NCBI GenBank assembly: GCA_041658205.1 | Contig: JBBAAO010000001.1 | Coordinates: forward strand, 1,116,001 to 1,180,000 | Length of the DNA stretch: 64,000 nt | Reading direction: 5' to 3' | Source of the DNA: Bacteroidota bacterium | Lineage (GTDB): Bacteria; Bacteroidota; Ignavibacteria; UBA10030; UBA8401 | Shown here: positions 17,054 to 26,432 of the stretch, piece after piece | How the letters are laid out: each line of letters starts with the position of its first letter | How positions within the stretch are numbered: position 1 is the first letter of the stretch | Position numbers and translations under genes: made by a program | The notes under the pieces: generated by a model | Told to the model about the DNA's origin: nothing | The model's input: only the letters and a program-made list of their open reading frames with translations | Database searches by the model: none

Positions 17054-19327
17054 ATGAAAAAACTCTTATTACTACTTGTCATCTTCGGAATGACAAATCT
17101 TTTTGCACAAAAAGTTTATCCCACAAAGACGATTCAACAACTTCAGTCAGTCAGCCTGGATTCGTTAAAAATTGCCGATTCATTAGGAATTGGCTCTACC
17201 CGTTGGTTAACACAGACCTCTCCGATTTTCAAAACAACGGCGGCATTACGTGAAACTGTGACGATCATTGCGCTAGTTACTGTTCAACCCCGTGTAATCT
17301 CTTATACGGCAGCAGGAAAAACGTTATGTCTTCGTGATACCGGTGCAGGAGTTTCAAATCCTTTTGCTGGTATATTTGTCCGTTGGTCAGGTGATTCCGC
17401 CTCCGCAGATGCTAGCGGATTATATAATATCGAGCGTGGTGATATCATTAAAATTACCGGATACATCGATGAGTTCCCTTCAACGAGCATGAATAGCTTA
17501 ACCCAATTTACACCAATCGTTACATATAAAGACAACTCCAATAACGTTCTTCCGTTCCCGATTGATATTTTATCTTCCGGAAATCCACTTCCACCGCCAT
17601 TAAAGAAAAGTATTACTGATTTCAATGTGGGAGCAAATCCTGGTGGAACGGCAAAGTTCACAACCGGTGAACCGTATGAAGCAATGGAGGTGGAATTTAC
17701 CAATTTGACAGTTACTGCAATTGTGAACTCTGCTCGCGGAACATGGGCGGTGACGGACGCAAACGGTAACACATTGTCGGATTATGACTGGTCATATTAT
17801 TTTACGATTGGTAATGGTTCAATAATTGTTCCCGGTGATCCAAATTATAAAGTTCCTCCTGTCGGCACGAAGATTGATACAATGCGCGGTTATATTTCAA
17901 CCTCATCCGGTCAGGAAGCAAACAGAGGGTACCGAATTTGTCCGATCTATCCCGGTGATGTTAAGTATGGAAAAATTGCACCGGCTGTCACAACGCATCG
18001 TCGTAATCCGGTCATTGTCGGCAAGGATAGTTTAGCCGTTATCTCTGCAAAGATTTATAAACAGACATCGGCAGTTGTTAATGGTGCTAATTTAGCATCA
18101 CAAATTCTTTTCTACAGCGTGAATAATGGTGCATGGCAGCAGATTGCAATGCCTATTCCAATTTCGAGTGATTCAACATCAACGGCATCCATTCCTGCGC
18201 AAACACCCGGAAGTACCGTGCGATATTTTATTAAGGTGTCAGATGTTGATACTCAAGTAACCATGTTGGCAAACAGTGGAGCGTTGACACAATATGATAC
18301 ATCAAAAGGATTTTTCTTCTATACAGTCATCGACCGTTCCACAAAACCTGTTTTGACCCCGAGCGATATTCAAAAAACATTGTATGCAAATGGACGCAGC
18401 CCGTACATTGGTGCAATTGATTCCGTCGGTGGAATTATTACTGCAGATACATCGGCGCTGAGATTGTCTCCATTATCGACCGGTGGAACAAATGCATGGT
18501 ATATGCAGAGTGGCAATGCTCTGTTCAGTGGATTGTGGATTGTCGGACCTGATTCGATTATGGGAAAATTGAAAATGGGTGACAGCGTTGTTGTCACCGG
18601 ATCGATTCAGGAAAATTTTGATGTCACACGTCTTTCCAATATCACCAAAGGGAGAATCGTCGCATCCGGAAAAACACTTCCTACTCCTGTAAAATTAAAA
18701 ACAGAAGTATTTGGTGATGGAGCAAGCAACGGAAATCTTGTTGCTGAACCGTATGAAGGGATGTTGGTTTCTTTTGATTCGGTAACGGTAACCAGTATTG
18801 ATCCTGTCTTTTCGGAACCGACGGAATTCTGGATCAGTAACAGCTCACAAGCAGTGTTGGTACGTCGCGATGGACGGCATAAATATTCCAATGCACTTGC
18901 TGATACAGGTGTTGGTCTGACCATTGTGAAAGTTGGTCATAAATTTACAAATGTAACGGGAATTCTCTATTACAGTGGCGGTCGGTATAAAGTTACCCCA
19001 CGAACTGATACTGATTTTAAAGGATACAACCCCATGTTTGTTCGTCGTGAAAATGTCATTGCGAATGAATTTGCATTGGAACAGAACTTCCCAAATCCAT
19101 TCAATCCTGCAACAACATTGCGATATTCAATACCGGTTTCAGGAGTTGTCTCGTTAAAGGTGTTTAATATTCTTGGACAGGAAGTAGCGACATTGGTGAG
19201 CGAATATCAATCGAGCGGAGTATACTCTGTAAAATTTGATGCGTCAAAATTGTCCAGCGGTATGTATCTCTATCGCATTACGACTGGAGATTTTTCGCAA
19301 GTGAAGAAAATGTTGTTGCTGAAATAA
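17054..19327 (+). CDS. T9SS cargo protein with repeated OB-like beta domains
   Basis: The 757-residue protein has a signal peptide (ending LFAQ) and a type IX sorting tail. The tail starts at EQNFPNPFNPATTL, continues through SSGMYLYRI and ends in KKMLLLK. The body has two similar beta domains, near residues 60-275 and 440-660. Each contains a phrase such as RGDIIKITGYIDE or MGDSVVVTGSIQE and a GEPYEAMEVEF / AEPYEGMLVSF block, which suggests an internal duplication of OB-like modules. No catalytic motif is visible. It should cross the outer membrane through the T9SS and be released or attached. It follows the previous gene by 43 bases and has a good GGAG ribosome-binding site. Confidence 0.75.
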   Translation: MKKLLLLLVIFGMTNLFAQKVYPTKTIQQLQSVSLDSLKIADSLGIGSTRWLTQTSPIFKTTAALRETVTIIALVTVQPRVISYTAAGKTLCLRDTGAGVSNPFAGIFVRWSGDSASADASGLYNIERGDIIKITGYIDEFPSTSMNSLTQFTPIVTYKDNSNNVLPFPIDILSSGNPLPPPLKKSITDFNVGANPGGTAKFTTGEPYEAMEVEFTNLTVTAIVNSARGTWAVTDANGNTLSDYDWSYYFTIGNGSIIVPGDPNYKVPPVGTKIDTMRGYISTSSGQEANRGYRICPIYPGDVKYGKIAPAVTTHRRNPVIVGKDSLAVISAKIYKQTSAVVNGANLASQILFYSVNNGAWQQIAMPIPISSDSTSTASIPAQTPGSTVRYFIKVSDVDTQVTMLANSGALTQYDTSKGFFFYTVIDRSTKPVLTPSDIQKTLYANGRSPYIGAIDSVGGIITADTSALRLSPLSTGGTNAWYMQSGNALFSGLWIVGPDSIMGKLKMGDSVVVTGSIQENFDVTRLSNITKGRIVASGKTLPTPVKLKTEVFGDGASNGNLVAEPYEGMLVSFDSVTVTSIDPVFSEPTEFWISNSSQAVLVRRDGRHKYSNALADTGVGLTIVKVGHKFTNVTGILYYSGGRYKVTPRTDTDFKGYNPMFVRRENVIANEFALEQNFPNPFNPATTLRYSIPVSGVVSLKVFNILGQEVATLVSEYQSSGVYSVKFDASKLSSGMYLYRITTGDFSQVKKMLLLK

Positions 19328-19336
19328 AAGTACAAT

Positions 19337-19369
19337 AACCTTGTCAAGGTTTGAAACCTTGACAAGGTT
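19337..19369 (+). repeat. 33-base perfect palindromic hairpin
   Basis: Arms AACCTTGTCAAGGTT (19337-19351) and AACCTTGACAAGGTT (19355-19369) are exact reverse complements around TGA. It fills the gap between two genes and ends 6 bases before the next start codon. There is no T run, so a terminator is less likely than a dispersed repeat. Confidence 0.9.
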
Positions 19370-19375
19370 CAACGC

Positions 19376-21142
19376 ATGAAAAATATTTTACAAAATATCG
19401 TTCTTATTCTTGTGGGACTGATCATCGGATCGTGCCAAAAAGATCTTCCGAATCAGCCGAAGGCAAATCAGTCGCCGCTGACCCGGTTATGGTTGTCGTC
19501 TTCTACAACATTAAATGAAACCTCTTCGCGTCAGCATGCATATTGGTATGGCGAAGATCCGGACGGTTATGTTAATGGATTTTTGATCGCTACGCCGGAA
19601 TCAATCGCAACATCGAATATCGCATTTCCTGACACGTTTACGTATGCGTGGACGACAAAGACAGACAGTATTATTGCGCTCCCATTGATTAAAGCTCGAA
19701 GTATCTTTACCATTATTGCTCGTGCAACAGACAATACGTTTAAAGAACATTCTTTGCTGCAAGAAGGGGCCATCATTCGTCTCACGCCTCAGCCGTATTG
19801 GGATAAAAATGGTAATGGAATTTTTGACGGCGGAGATCTTCTCTTAACATCTCTCAATTCATCAATTGATAAAAAAAGCGCTTCACAATTGTTGCCGATT
19901 CGTAACACTCCACCGAAAGTATTTTTCTCTGTCAATCCAATCGACTCCGCTACCATTCAACAGCCGGATACAACATTCACCGTTGCGACATTCTCTTGGT
20001 ATGGAACGGATATTGATGGCGATAATACTATCTCCAATTTCCGATTAGCGTTGAATGATTCGGGACCAAATAAACGCTGGTTCTCAATCAGTGGTGCAGT
20101 GAAACTTGTTACATTCATTGCTCCTCGTTTGGTAACGAATAATGCAACGGGTGAAGTGGAGGCCGATGTCTATACCGGCACATTCCCATCGATGCAATTT
20201 CGCGGTAAGATTTCCGGATTGAAACTGAACTCAAACAATGTCTTATACATTCAAGCGAGGGACGTGGCAGGTGATAGCAGCGTAACAATCACTATGCCGT
20301 CGAGTCCAACCACTAAGAAATGGTATGTGAAAAAACCGACGAGTCGAATGTTAGTCGTGGTAGATTATAATCAGTTTGATCGTCAAACCGCATTAAACAA
20401 TTACAGAAATGCCCTTGAGCAAGGATTACCTGGTAAGAGTTTTAGCAACTTTGATATTTTAGATGTTGGATATGGTCTTACAGCTAGTGAGAAGGCGAAC
20501 CAGTTTTCAAATCCAAAATATGGATCGTTTGTTCCTGCTTATCTCAATCCAGCTTTAATACACACCCTTAAATTATATGATATTGTAATGTGGATTAGTG
20601 ATTTATCACCTAGTTTTATACCTGCACAAGTTAGCTTGTTTAATTACAATTTAACTGGAGGGAAAGTAATTTTCACGACAGGATTTCCTACAAATGAAAA
20701 AGCAATTATTCCAGGAGCAATAAGGACTATAAACGATTATGCACCAATTGACAGTATAAGTACTGATACGGTCTCAACTCCGTCAAAGACACCCCCCGTA
20801 CATACTAATGCTGATACACGAATTCCTGCTGGTACAAAAGTCTTTTCACTTGAAAGTGGGTATCCTGATTTAGCGTTTGATTCAACACAAAATATTCATT
20901 CGGTAAATATGCGCAGAGTGTACAAACGAACTGACGCTAGATATTTGTATGAACTTGATTCTTCAAAGTTTTATTATACCAACGGCACATTTAGATATCA
21001 AGGTTCTCCAGAGATTGCTACAATTGATGCAAATAGATCAATTGTTTTTATAGCTGTTCCTTTACATCTACTCAACGGTCGACAAAAAAATCTTCCTAAT
21101 TTCTTTAAAAAAGTGATTGTTGACGAGTTTGGTTTGAATTGA
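19376..21142 (+). CDS. Lipoprotein of unknown function, mosaic in composition
   Basis: The 588-residue protein has a lipoprotein signal with lipobox IGSC. Ig/fibronectin-like beta segments follow (YWYGEDPDGYVNGF and FSWYGTDIDGDNTI), plus a DKNGNGIFDGGD calcium-type loop. The C-terminal third (LVVVDYNQFDRQ onward, then DIVMWISDL and GGKVIFTTGF) looks like an alpha/beta domain of the type that covers a surface protease-like or glutamine-amidotransferase-like fold, without a clear active site. GC content drops from roughly 46-50% in the first two thirds to about 30% after ~20,440. It sits directly before the TonB receptor gene with an overlapping stop/start (TGATG), so it probably works with it. 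Confidence 0.65.
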   Translation: MKNILQNIVLILVGLIIGSCQKDLPNQPKANQSPLTRLWLSSSTTLNETSSRQHAYWYGEDPDGYVNGFLIATPESIATSNIAFPDTFTYAWTTKTDSIIALPLIKARSIFTIIARATDNTFKEHSLLQEGAIIRLTPQPYWDKNGNGIFDGGDLLLTSLNSSIDKKSASQLLPIRNTPPKVFFSVNPIDSATIQQPDTTFTVATFSWYGTDIDGDNTISNFRLALNDSGPNKRWFSISGAVKLVTFIAPRLVTNNATGEVEADVYTGTFPSMQFRGKISGLKLNSNNVLYIQARDVAGDSSVTITMPSSPTTKKWYVKKPTSRMLVVVDYNQFDRQTALNNYRNALEQGLPGKSFSNFDILDVGYGLTASEKANQFSNPKYGSFVPAYLNPALIHTLKLYDIVMWISDLSPSFIPAQVSLFNYNLTGGKVIFTTGFPTNEKAIIPGAIRTINDYAPIDSISTDTVSTPSKTPPVHTNADTRIPAGTKVFSLESGYPDLAFDSTQNIHSVNMRRVYKRTDARYLYELDSSKFYYTNGTFRYQGSPEIATIDANRSIVFIAVPLHLLNGRQKNLPNFFKKVIVDEFGLN

Positions 21143-24009
21143 TGCGGAAAATTGTCCACATATCTTTATTTACCCTATTTGTGTTTTGCACAACGTCCAC
21201 TGCGCAAGTGCTGGATCAAATGCGTGAGAAACAACAACAAGAAGGCTCTGTTGGAAAGATTATTGGCAGAGTTGTCGATGAAAATACTGGAGATGGTCTT
21301 CCGAGTGTGAATATCCTTATCAAAGGAACATATTATGGAGCTTCGACTGATTTCGACGGTAATTACAAAATTGAAAAACTTAATCCCGGTACATATAATA
21401 TCGACGTGACTCTGCTTGGTTACAAGACCGTTCAGTATTCAGGAATAAAAGTTGAAGCAGGAAAAACAGTTGAACTGAATGTGAAAATGGTTGAATCTGT
21501 TCTTTCTCTTGGGCAGGAAGTAATTATCATCGGTGAAAAACGATTATTCGATGTTGAAGAAACATCAAGTAAGCGGACGATTAAAACAGAAGATATAACA
21601 GTTGCTGCTGTAACGAACGTAAAAGATGTTGTCGGTTTGCAGACCGGTGTTGTTCAATCCGATAATGAAATTCATATTCGCGGAAGCCGCGGATACGAGA
21701 ACGCTTATCTTGTGGATGGTGTTTCGGTGCAGGATGTTCTTGGAGGATCGGGATTTGGTTTGCAGATCAGCCCTGAAGCAATTCAGGAAATGGAAGTGAT
21801 CACCGGTGGCTACAATGCAGAATATGGCCAGGCAACTTCGGGCGTCGTGAATATTACCACCAAAGAGGGAAGTGATAAATATAGTGGTGGTGTTTCATAC
21901 AAGACGGACCGTGTTGTCGGTGTATCATCCCGGCATTTCTTTAACTCCGATCAGATTGAAGGAAATATCAGCGGTCCGGTTCCGTTGATTACTGAACTAT
22001 TGCCAGGGACGGTGAGCTTTTTCACCAATGTATCCGGTAATGTAACAGATGGCTACACTCGATGGAGCGAACGAATTAGAAAAGGTGTCCCAACCGGTCA
22101 ATATGATAAGTACATTCCTCAACAGCTTAATTCAACAATCTTTAACGGATCGGATTATGCATTGAGATTGGCAAATAGTTTTTCCGTCTCAAGCAAATTG
22201 ACCTGGAAACCTTCGCCGACATTTAAATTAGCATACGCATTTAATCAATCGGTTTCTATTGACCAAAATTCTGCAACGATCAAAACATCATTAGAGCGTG
22301 AAGAGCCAACTCCGGGATATCAGTATGAGTACCAAAATATTCTGGACAGCGCCAATACATTTACACAGATCAATATTCAGCATACGTTATCGCTGACGCA
22401 AACTCTTTCATCGAAAACATTTTTTGATCTGCGCATTAGCAGATATACGGCGCATGTTCGCGGCGACGCTAATGGGAAGGGATATCAACTATACAACGAA
22501 CCGCGTGACATCGTAACACTTCCAATTGAATATTTTTATCCTGATACAAACAGAATTGGCGTCATTCCCGGTGACGGATTTTATGATCTCGGCGGACCAT
22601 ACAGTTGGCGCGATCATTACATCGACGATTATACTGTAAAATTTGATTTTACCAATCACTTTACAGAAAAAAATAAATTCAAGTCCGGAATTGAAATGAA
22701 ATTCCAACAGCTGCAAATGATTGATATTTCGCAGCCGTGGATTAAACCGCTTGGATTGAACAACGATATCTACAAAGTTAGTCCCGCTTCTGGTGCGTTG
22801 TATGCTCAGGATAATATTTCGATCAGCGGAATGGTTTTAAATTTTGGGTTACGGTTTGATTATTGGTTCCCCGGTAAATTTGTTGACGATGCCATCAATA
22901 ATCCCAATGTTGCACTAGCTTCGGAAGATATTCGTGACCAATATCGATCACAAACATCATCGTTGTTTGGCCATCGATGGAAAGGAAGATTAAGTCCTCG
23001 CCTTGGAATTTCACATCCCGTATCTGATAATCAAACATTATTCTTTTCTTATGGACATTTCTCCAAACTACCGAGACCGACATACGTCTATTCAAAATTG
23101 ACCGAAAGCAGTGCCCGTTCTTCTGTGCAAACAGTCGGTAATCCTAATTTGAATCCTGAAACAACAGTAGCATACGAACTTGGTCTACGAAATCAGATCA
23201 CCGAAAATGATGTTCTCACATTAACAGCATATTACAAAGATATCTTTGACTACATCACTGCCCGAAGCGTTCGAGCTACCAGTGCTCGTATCTCGCGAGG
23301 AACATACACAACATATGTCAATTCTGATTATGCGCGAACACGCGGATTTGAATTTGATTACACGCATCGTTTCACATCGCAGTTCCGGTCGACATTTGCC
23401 GGATCTTACTCAATCGCCACCGGTAAAAGTTCTTCGGCAACGGAAGCATTATTCAATCTGACCACCGGCAGCGGTGATGCAACCATTAAAGAGAATTTTG
23501 TTTCATGGGATCGTCCCTGGCAGGCGAATCTCACATCCATTCTCAGCGTGAAAAAGAATGAACCTCTCTATGATTTTGCGCCGGGTATTCTGGATGACTA
23601 TTCCGTTTATATGCGAGCATTTTTTCAATCCGGTAAACGATATACGGAACAGATCTATACAGGGATTGATGCAGAGGGAAGACCGCAATATCGCGGAAAG
23701 ATTGAAGATCCATTGCAAGAACTTGCCGAATATTGGTTTTATATCAATATGAATATTGAAAAATATTTTGATCTTGGTTTTGGTAGAATGACGGTGAGTC
23801 TGGAAATTCAAAATCTTTTGGACAATAAGAATTCACAGATTATTAATTCAGTGACCGGAAAAGCGTATGAGTATGGTGATAATACTCCGGCTTCGTTTAA
23901 CGATCCACGCTTCCCGGATCTACAAGGTACTATTTCGCCGTATCCCTATAATCCGGCGCGGTATCTTTCACCACGCACAGCCCGATTGGGTGTTGCGTTG
24001 CGGTTTTAA
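21142..24009 (+). CDS. TonB-dependent outer-membrane receptor with carboxypeptidase-regulatory domain
   Basis: About 955 residues, starting from ATG 21142, which overlaps the preceding stop; a TTG one codon earlier is less likely. A signal peptide ends near TSTAQ. Residues about 40-120 are a carboxypeptidase-regulatory-like beta domain (GRVVDENTGDGLPSVNILIKG). The plug domain follows (IHIRGSRGYENAYLVDGVSV) with GGYNAEYGQATSGVVNITTK, and then the 22-strand barrel ending in aromatic RLGVALRF. Such receptors import large or scarce substrates with TonB energy. There is no SusD-like gene here, so a sugar role is not supported. Neighbours are a lipoprotein, a PorV-like protein and an NHL lipoprotein. 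Confidence 0.9.
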   Translation: MRKIVHISLFTLFVFCTTSTAQVLDQMREKQQQEGSVGKIIGRVVDENTGDGLPSVNILIKGTYYGASTDFDGNYKIEKLNPGTYNIDVTLLGYKTVQYSGIKVEAGKTVELNVKMVESVLSLGQEVIIIGEKRLFDVEETSSKRTIKTEDITVAAVTNVKDVVGLQTGVVQSDNEIHIRGSRGYENAYLVDGVSVQDVLGGSGFGLQISPEAIQEMEVITGGYNAEYGQATSGVVNITTKEGSDKYSGGVSYKTDRVVGVSSRHFFNSDQIEGNISGPVPLITELLPGTVSFFTNVSGNVTDGYTRWSERIRKGVPTGQYDKYIPQQLNSTIFNGSDYALRLANSFSVSSKLTWKPSPTFKLAYAFNQSVSIDQNSATIKTSLEREEPTPGYQYEYQNILDSANTFTQINIQHTLSLTQTLSSKTFFDLRISRYTAHVRGDANGKGYQLYNEPRDIVTLPIEYFYPDTNRIGVIPGDGFYDLGGPYSWRDHYIDDYTVKFDFTNHFTEKNKFKSGIEMKFQQLQMIDISQPWIKPLGLNNDIYKVSPASGALYAQDNISISGMVLNFGLRFDYWFPGKFVDDAINNPNVALASEDIRDQYRSQTSSLFGHRWKGRLSPRLGISHPVSDNQTLFFSYGHFSKLPRPTYVYSKLTESSARSSVQTVGNPNLNPETTVAYELGLRNQITENDVLTLTAYYKDIFDYITARSVRATSARISRGTYTTYVNSDYARTRGFEFDYTHRFTSQFRSTFAGSYSIATGKSSSATEALFNLTTGSGDATIKENFVSWDRPWQANLTSILSVKKNEPLYDFAPGILDDYSVYMRAFFQSGKRYTEQIYTGIDAEGRPQYRGKIEDPLQELAEYWFYINMNIEKYFDLGFGRMTVSLEIQNLLDNKNSQIINSVTGKAYEYGDNTPASFNDPRFPDLQGTISPYPYNPARYLSPRTARLGVALRF

Positions 24010-24029
24010 GTATTCATCAATTTGACTTA

Positions 24030-25070
24030 ATGAGACTGAATAACAAAAATATATTTGGAATGAGTAGAAGAGTGTTTATTGCTCTTTGCTCTTTAGTATT
24101 TGTTTATTCTTCGTTTGCCCAATTGGTACCGAATCTCGGCAGTCAGCGTTCAGGTATTTCTTCATTCCAATTCTTAAAGATCGGCGGAGATGCGCGTGGT
24201 TCAGCGATGAGCGAAGCAGTGATTGCAGTAACAAACGACGTTTCAGCATTGTATTGGAATCCTGCAGGCTTAGTAAATTCAACCTCAAATCAGATAGTCG
24301 TATCACATGCAGAATGGCTTGTTGACCTAAAACATGAATTTTTTGGGATGAGTTACGCACTCGGCGAAAATGACTTTGTTGGTTTTTCATTCACATCGCT
24401 TCATACGGATCCGATGCCGATTACAACGGAATATCAACCGACCGGGAATGGAAATTATTTTAATTTTAGCGATGTCGCCATCGGCGGAACATATGCTCGA
24501 AAGATGACTGATCAATTTAGTTTTGGGATTACCGCGCGATATGTCCGAGAAAATATTGCGGAGTTGCATACAGATGCGATATTGGTCGATATTGGAACAT
24601 ATTATTTTATGGGATTAGGTTCGTCCCGTTTTTCCGTTGTGGTTACCAATTTTGGAGATAACGTTGAACCAAAAGGATCAACTTTAAATGGGGCAGGGGA
24701 GAAGGTCAATTCTTTCCAAGGATTTTCTCCGCCAACATTATTCAAATTGGGATATGCCTTTGAGCCATGGCAGGATGAGACCAACCGATTAACAACATCT
24801 CTACAGCTGAATCATCCGAACGATAATGCAGAGAATGTTCGCTTTGGAGTAGAATATGAATACGATAAAATGTTCTTCCTGCGCGCTGGAGTAAAACGAA
24901 CGATTGGCGAATCGTTGCTTGGAAAATCGATCTCTTCTGCCGAGGATGTTTCGTTTGGTGGCGGTGTAAAAATCCCGCTCGGTATCACCGTCGCTAATGT
25001 GGATTATTCATTTTCAAATTTTAATGAGCTAGGGAGTGTTCACAGGATTTCTGTGCTATTGACATATTAA
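24030..25070 (+). CDS. PorV/PorQ-family outer-membrane beta-barrel protein
   Basis: The 346-residue protein has a signal peptide ending in SSFAQ. The segment FLKIGGDARGSAMSEAVIAVTNDVSALYWNPAG (in pieces: GGDARGSAMSEA, then ALYWNPAGL) is the hallmark of the PorV/PorQ family. The FadL-like barrel ends in RISVLLTY. PorV proteins in T9SS organisms shuttle cargo from the translocon to the attachment complex. Other members of this family have unrelated or unknown roles. Position directly between a TonB receptor and an NHL lipoprotein fits a surface-assembly role. It probably shares a transcript with both. Confidence 0.85.
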   Translation: MRLNNKNIFGMSRRVFIALCSLVFVYSSFAQLVPNLGSQRSGISSFQFLKIGGDARGSAMSEAVIAVTNDVSALYWNPAGLVNSTSNQIVVSHAEWLVDLKHEFFGMSYALGENDFVGFSFTSLHTDPMPITTEYQPTGNGNYFNFSDVAIGGTYARKMTDQFSFGITARYVRENIAELHTDAILVDIGTYYFMGLGSSRFSVVVTNFGDNVEPKGSTLNGAGEKVNSFQGFSPPTLFKLGYAFEPWQDETNRLTTSLQLNHPNDNAENVRFGVEYEYDKMFFLRAGVKRTIGESLLGKSISSAEDVSFGGGVKIPLGITVANVDYSFSNFNELGSVHRISVLLTY

Positions 25071-25072
25071 GT

Positions 25073-26167
25073 ATGAACAAATTATTTTCACATATTACGG
25101 TAATTGGAGTTGCATCAATATGGTTGACGATGATCGGTTGTGTAAAACCAATCGATACTCCGACCGGAGTACCATTGCCACAGATTGGTGATACTTCGTA
25201 TGTTGAGAAAAACACTTGGAGCGGAATATTTAACAAACCTCGAACGATTATTTACGGACTGGATCAATTGTTATACGTAACGGATACTGAAAATAATCGT
25301 GTTGTCATGCTGAATCAAGCAGGACAAATAATGAGTGTTAGCAAACCGATTCGAAAACCAATATCTCTTGCACAGGATTTGAAGCTCGATCTTTTAGTTG
25401 GTGCTGAAACCATCGAACCGACTACTGGAGATACCATTGGTGTGTTGCTGAGAATCAAACTTGTTGCTGCAAATCATAATTTGAATAATGCACAAATTGA
25501 TACAATCTGGAAAGAACCGGCCCGTCCTAAACGCCGATTTGTCGGTATCGGCATTATTTTGAATAATGAATATTTAGTGGTAAGGGACGGACCGGATAAC
25601 AGCAGTATTGTTGATCCCGATGCACGTGTGCTGCGCTTTAAGTATCGACCGAATGCTACGACAAAAAAAGATTCCTTTATTACACCGTTGGGCGAATTGC
25701 AATCTGGAGCCGGCAGCTCTATTACCAATATCAACCACCCTACAGGAATTGCTACATTTCCCAATAGCGGAGATTTTATTGTAACTCAAAGCTCAGATGG
25801 AATTCAATATTCAACAATCTGGATGGCATTTACTAAAAATGCTGATTTCGAAGGGTGGCTTCCAAAATTCGATCCGACAAATCCTGATCACCGAACAGTA
25901 GAATTCATCAGTCCAAATAGATTTAAAAATGCGGCTGGTGTAGGTATTGACCGATTTCGTCGGGATATTTTTGTTGTAGACACGCAATTAGATAGCGTGG
26001 TTAAGTTCAATAATCGTGGAAAATTTAAGGTAGAATCATTCGGGAAAAAGAGTTCAGGCATTACGCTCAACCATCCCGGCGGAGCGGCTGTTGCAGAAAA
26101 TACGTTGCTTGTGTGCGATACAGACAATAACAGGATTGTACTATATCGGCTGACAACAGATAACTAG
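25073..26167 (+). CDS. NHL-repeat lipoprotein
   Basis: The 364-residue lipoprotein (lipobox MIGC) has at least three NHL-type beta-propeller repeats: GLDQLLYVTDTENNRVVML, GIDRFRRDIFVVDTQLD and HPGGAAVAENTLLVCDTDNN. NHL propellers mainly bind proteins or carbohydrates, and no enzyme motif is visible. The gene starts two bases after the PorV-like gene, so the two are almost certainly co-transcribed. It ends the envelope run. A dense patch of hairpin repeats follows. Confidence 0.8.
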   Translation: MNKLFSHITVIGVASIWLTMIGCVKPIDTPTGVPLPQIGDTSYVEKNTWSGIFNKPRTIIYGLDQLLYVTDTENNRVVMLNQAGQIMSVSKPIRKPISLAQDLKLDLLVGAETIEPTTGDTIGVLLRIKLVAANHNLNNAQIDTIWKEPARPKRRFVGIGIILNNEYLVVRDGPDNSSIVDPDARVLRFKYRPNATTKKDSFITPLGELQSGAGSSITNINHPTGIATFPNSGDFIVTQSSDGIQYSTIWMAFTKNADFEGWLPKFDPTNPDHRTVEFISPNRFKNAAGVGIDRFRRDIFVVDTQLDSVVKFNNRGKFKVESFGKKSSGITLNHPGGAAVAENTLLVCDTDNNRIVLYRLTTDN

Positions 26168-26211
26168 TGCAATTTTTAGAAAGTAATCTTGTATTTTTAG
26201 AACATACTTCC

Positions 26212-26231
26212 CCCAAAGGGGTCCCTTTGGG
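26212..26231 (+). repeat. Perfect hairpin after the envelope gene run
   Basis: CCCAAAGGG (26212-26220) and CCCTTTGGG (26223-26231) pair around GT. It could act in 3'-end formation of the upstream transcript, but no T run follows. Confidence 0.7.
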
Positions 26232-26238
26232 AGGCGCG

Positions 26239-26318
26239 ATGTCGCCGGAATTTTCATCCTGAGCAAATGCCGATGTTGTTTATCGGCATGCGTCGAAGGA
26301 TTTCTAAAACGGCGACAT
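26239..26318 (+). repeat. Nested hairpin repeat
   Basis: Outer arms are ATGTCGCCG (26239-26247) and CGGCGACAT (26310-26318). Inside are the common repeat words TTCATCCTGAGC and GTCGAAGGATTTCT. Between those words sits a separate perfect hairpin, ATGCCGAT (26267-26274) with ATCGGCAT (26282-26289). Confidence 0.8.
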
Positions 26319-26399
26319 CTTGCTCAGTATGAACATAATTTTTTACAATACGATTTATTAGAAACGGCACAAGAACTATTTATCAATAGAAATATTGCA

Positions 26400-26427
26400 G
26401 GACAGACATCGATGTTTGTCCTTTTTT
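26400..26427 (+). terminator. Terminator-like hairpin directly before the sirtuin start
   Basis: GGACAGACAT (26400-26409) pairs with ATGTTTGTCC (26412-26421) with one mismatch and is followed by six T. It ends 5 bases before ATG 26433. An earlier ATG at 26412 lies inside the hairpin, which argues against it as the start. It may terminate upstream transcription or act as an attenuator. Confidence 0.6.
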
Positions 26428-26432
26428 GTTTT

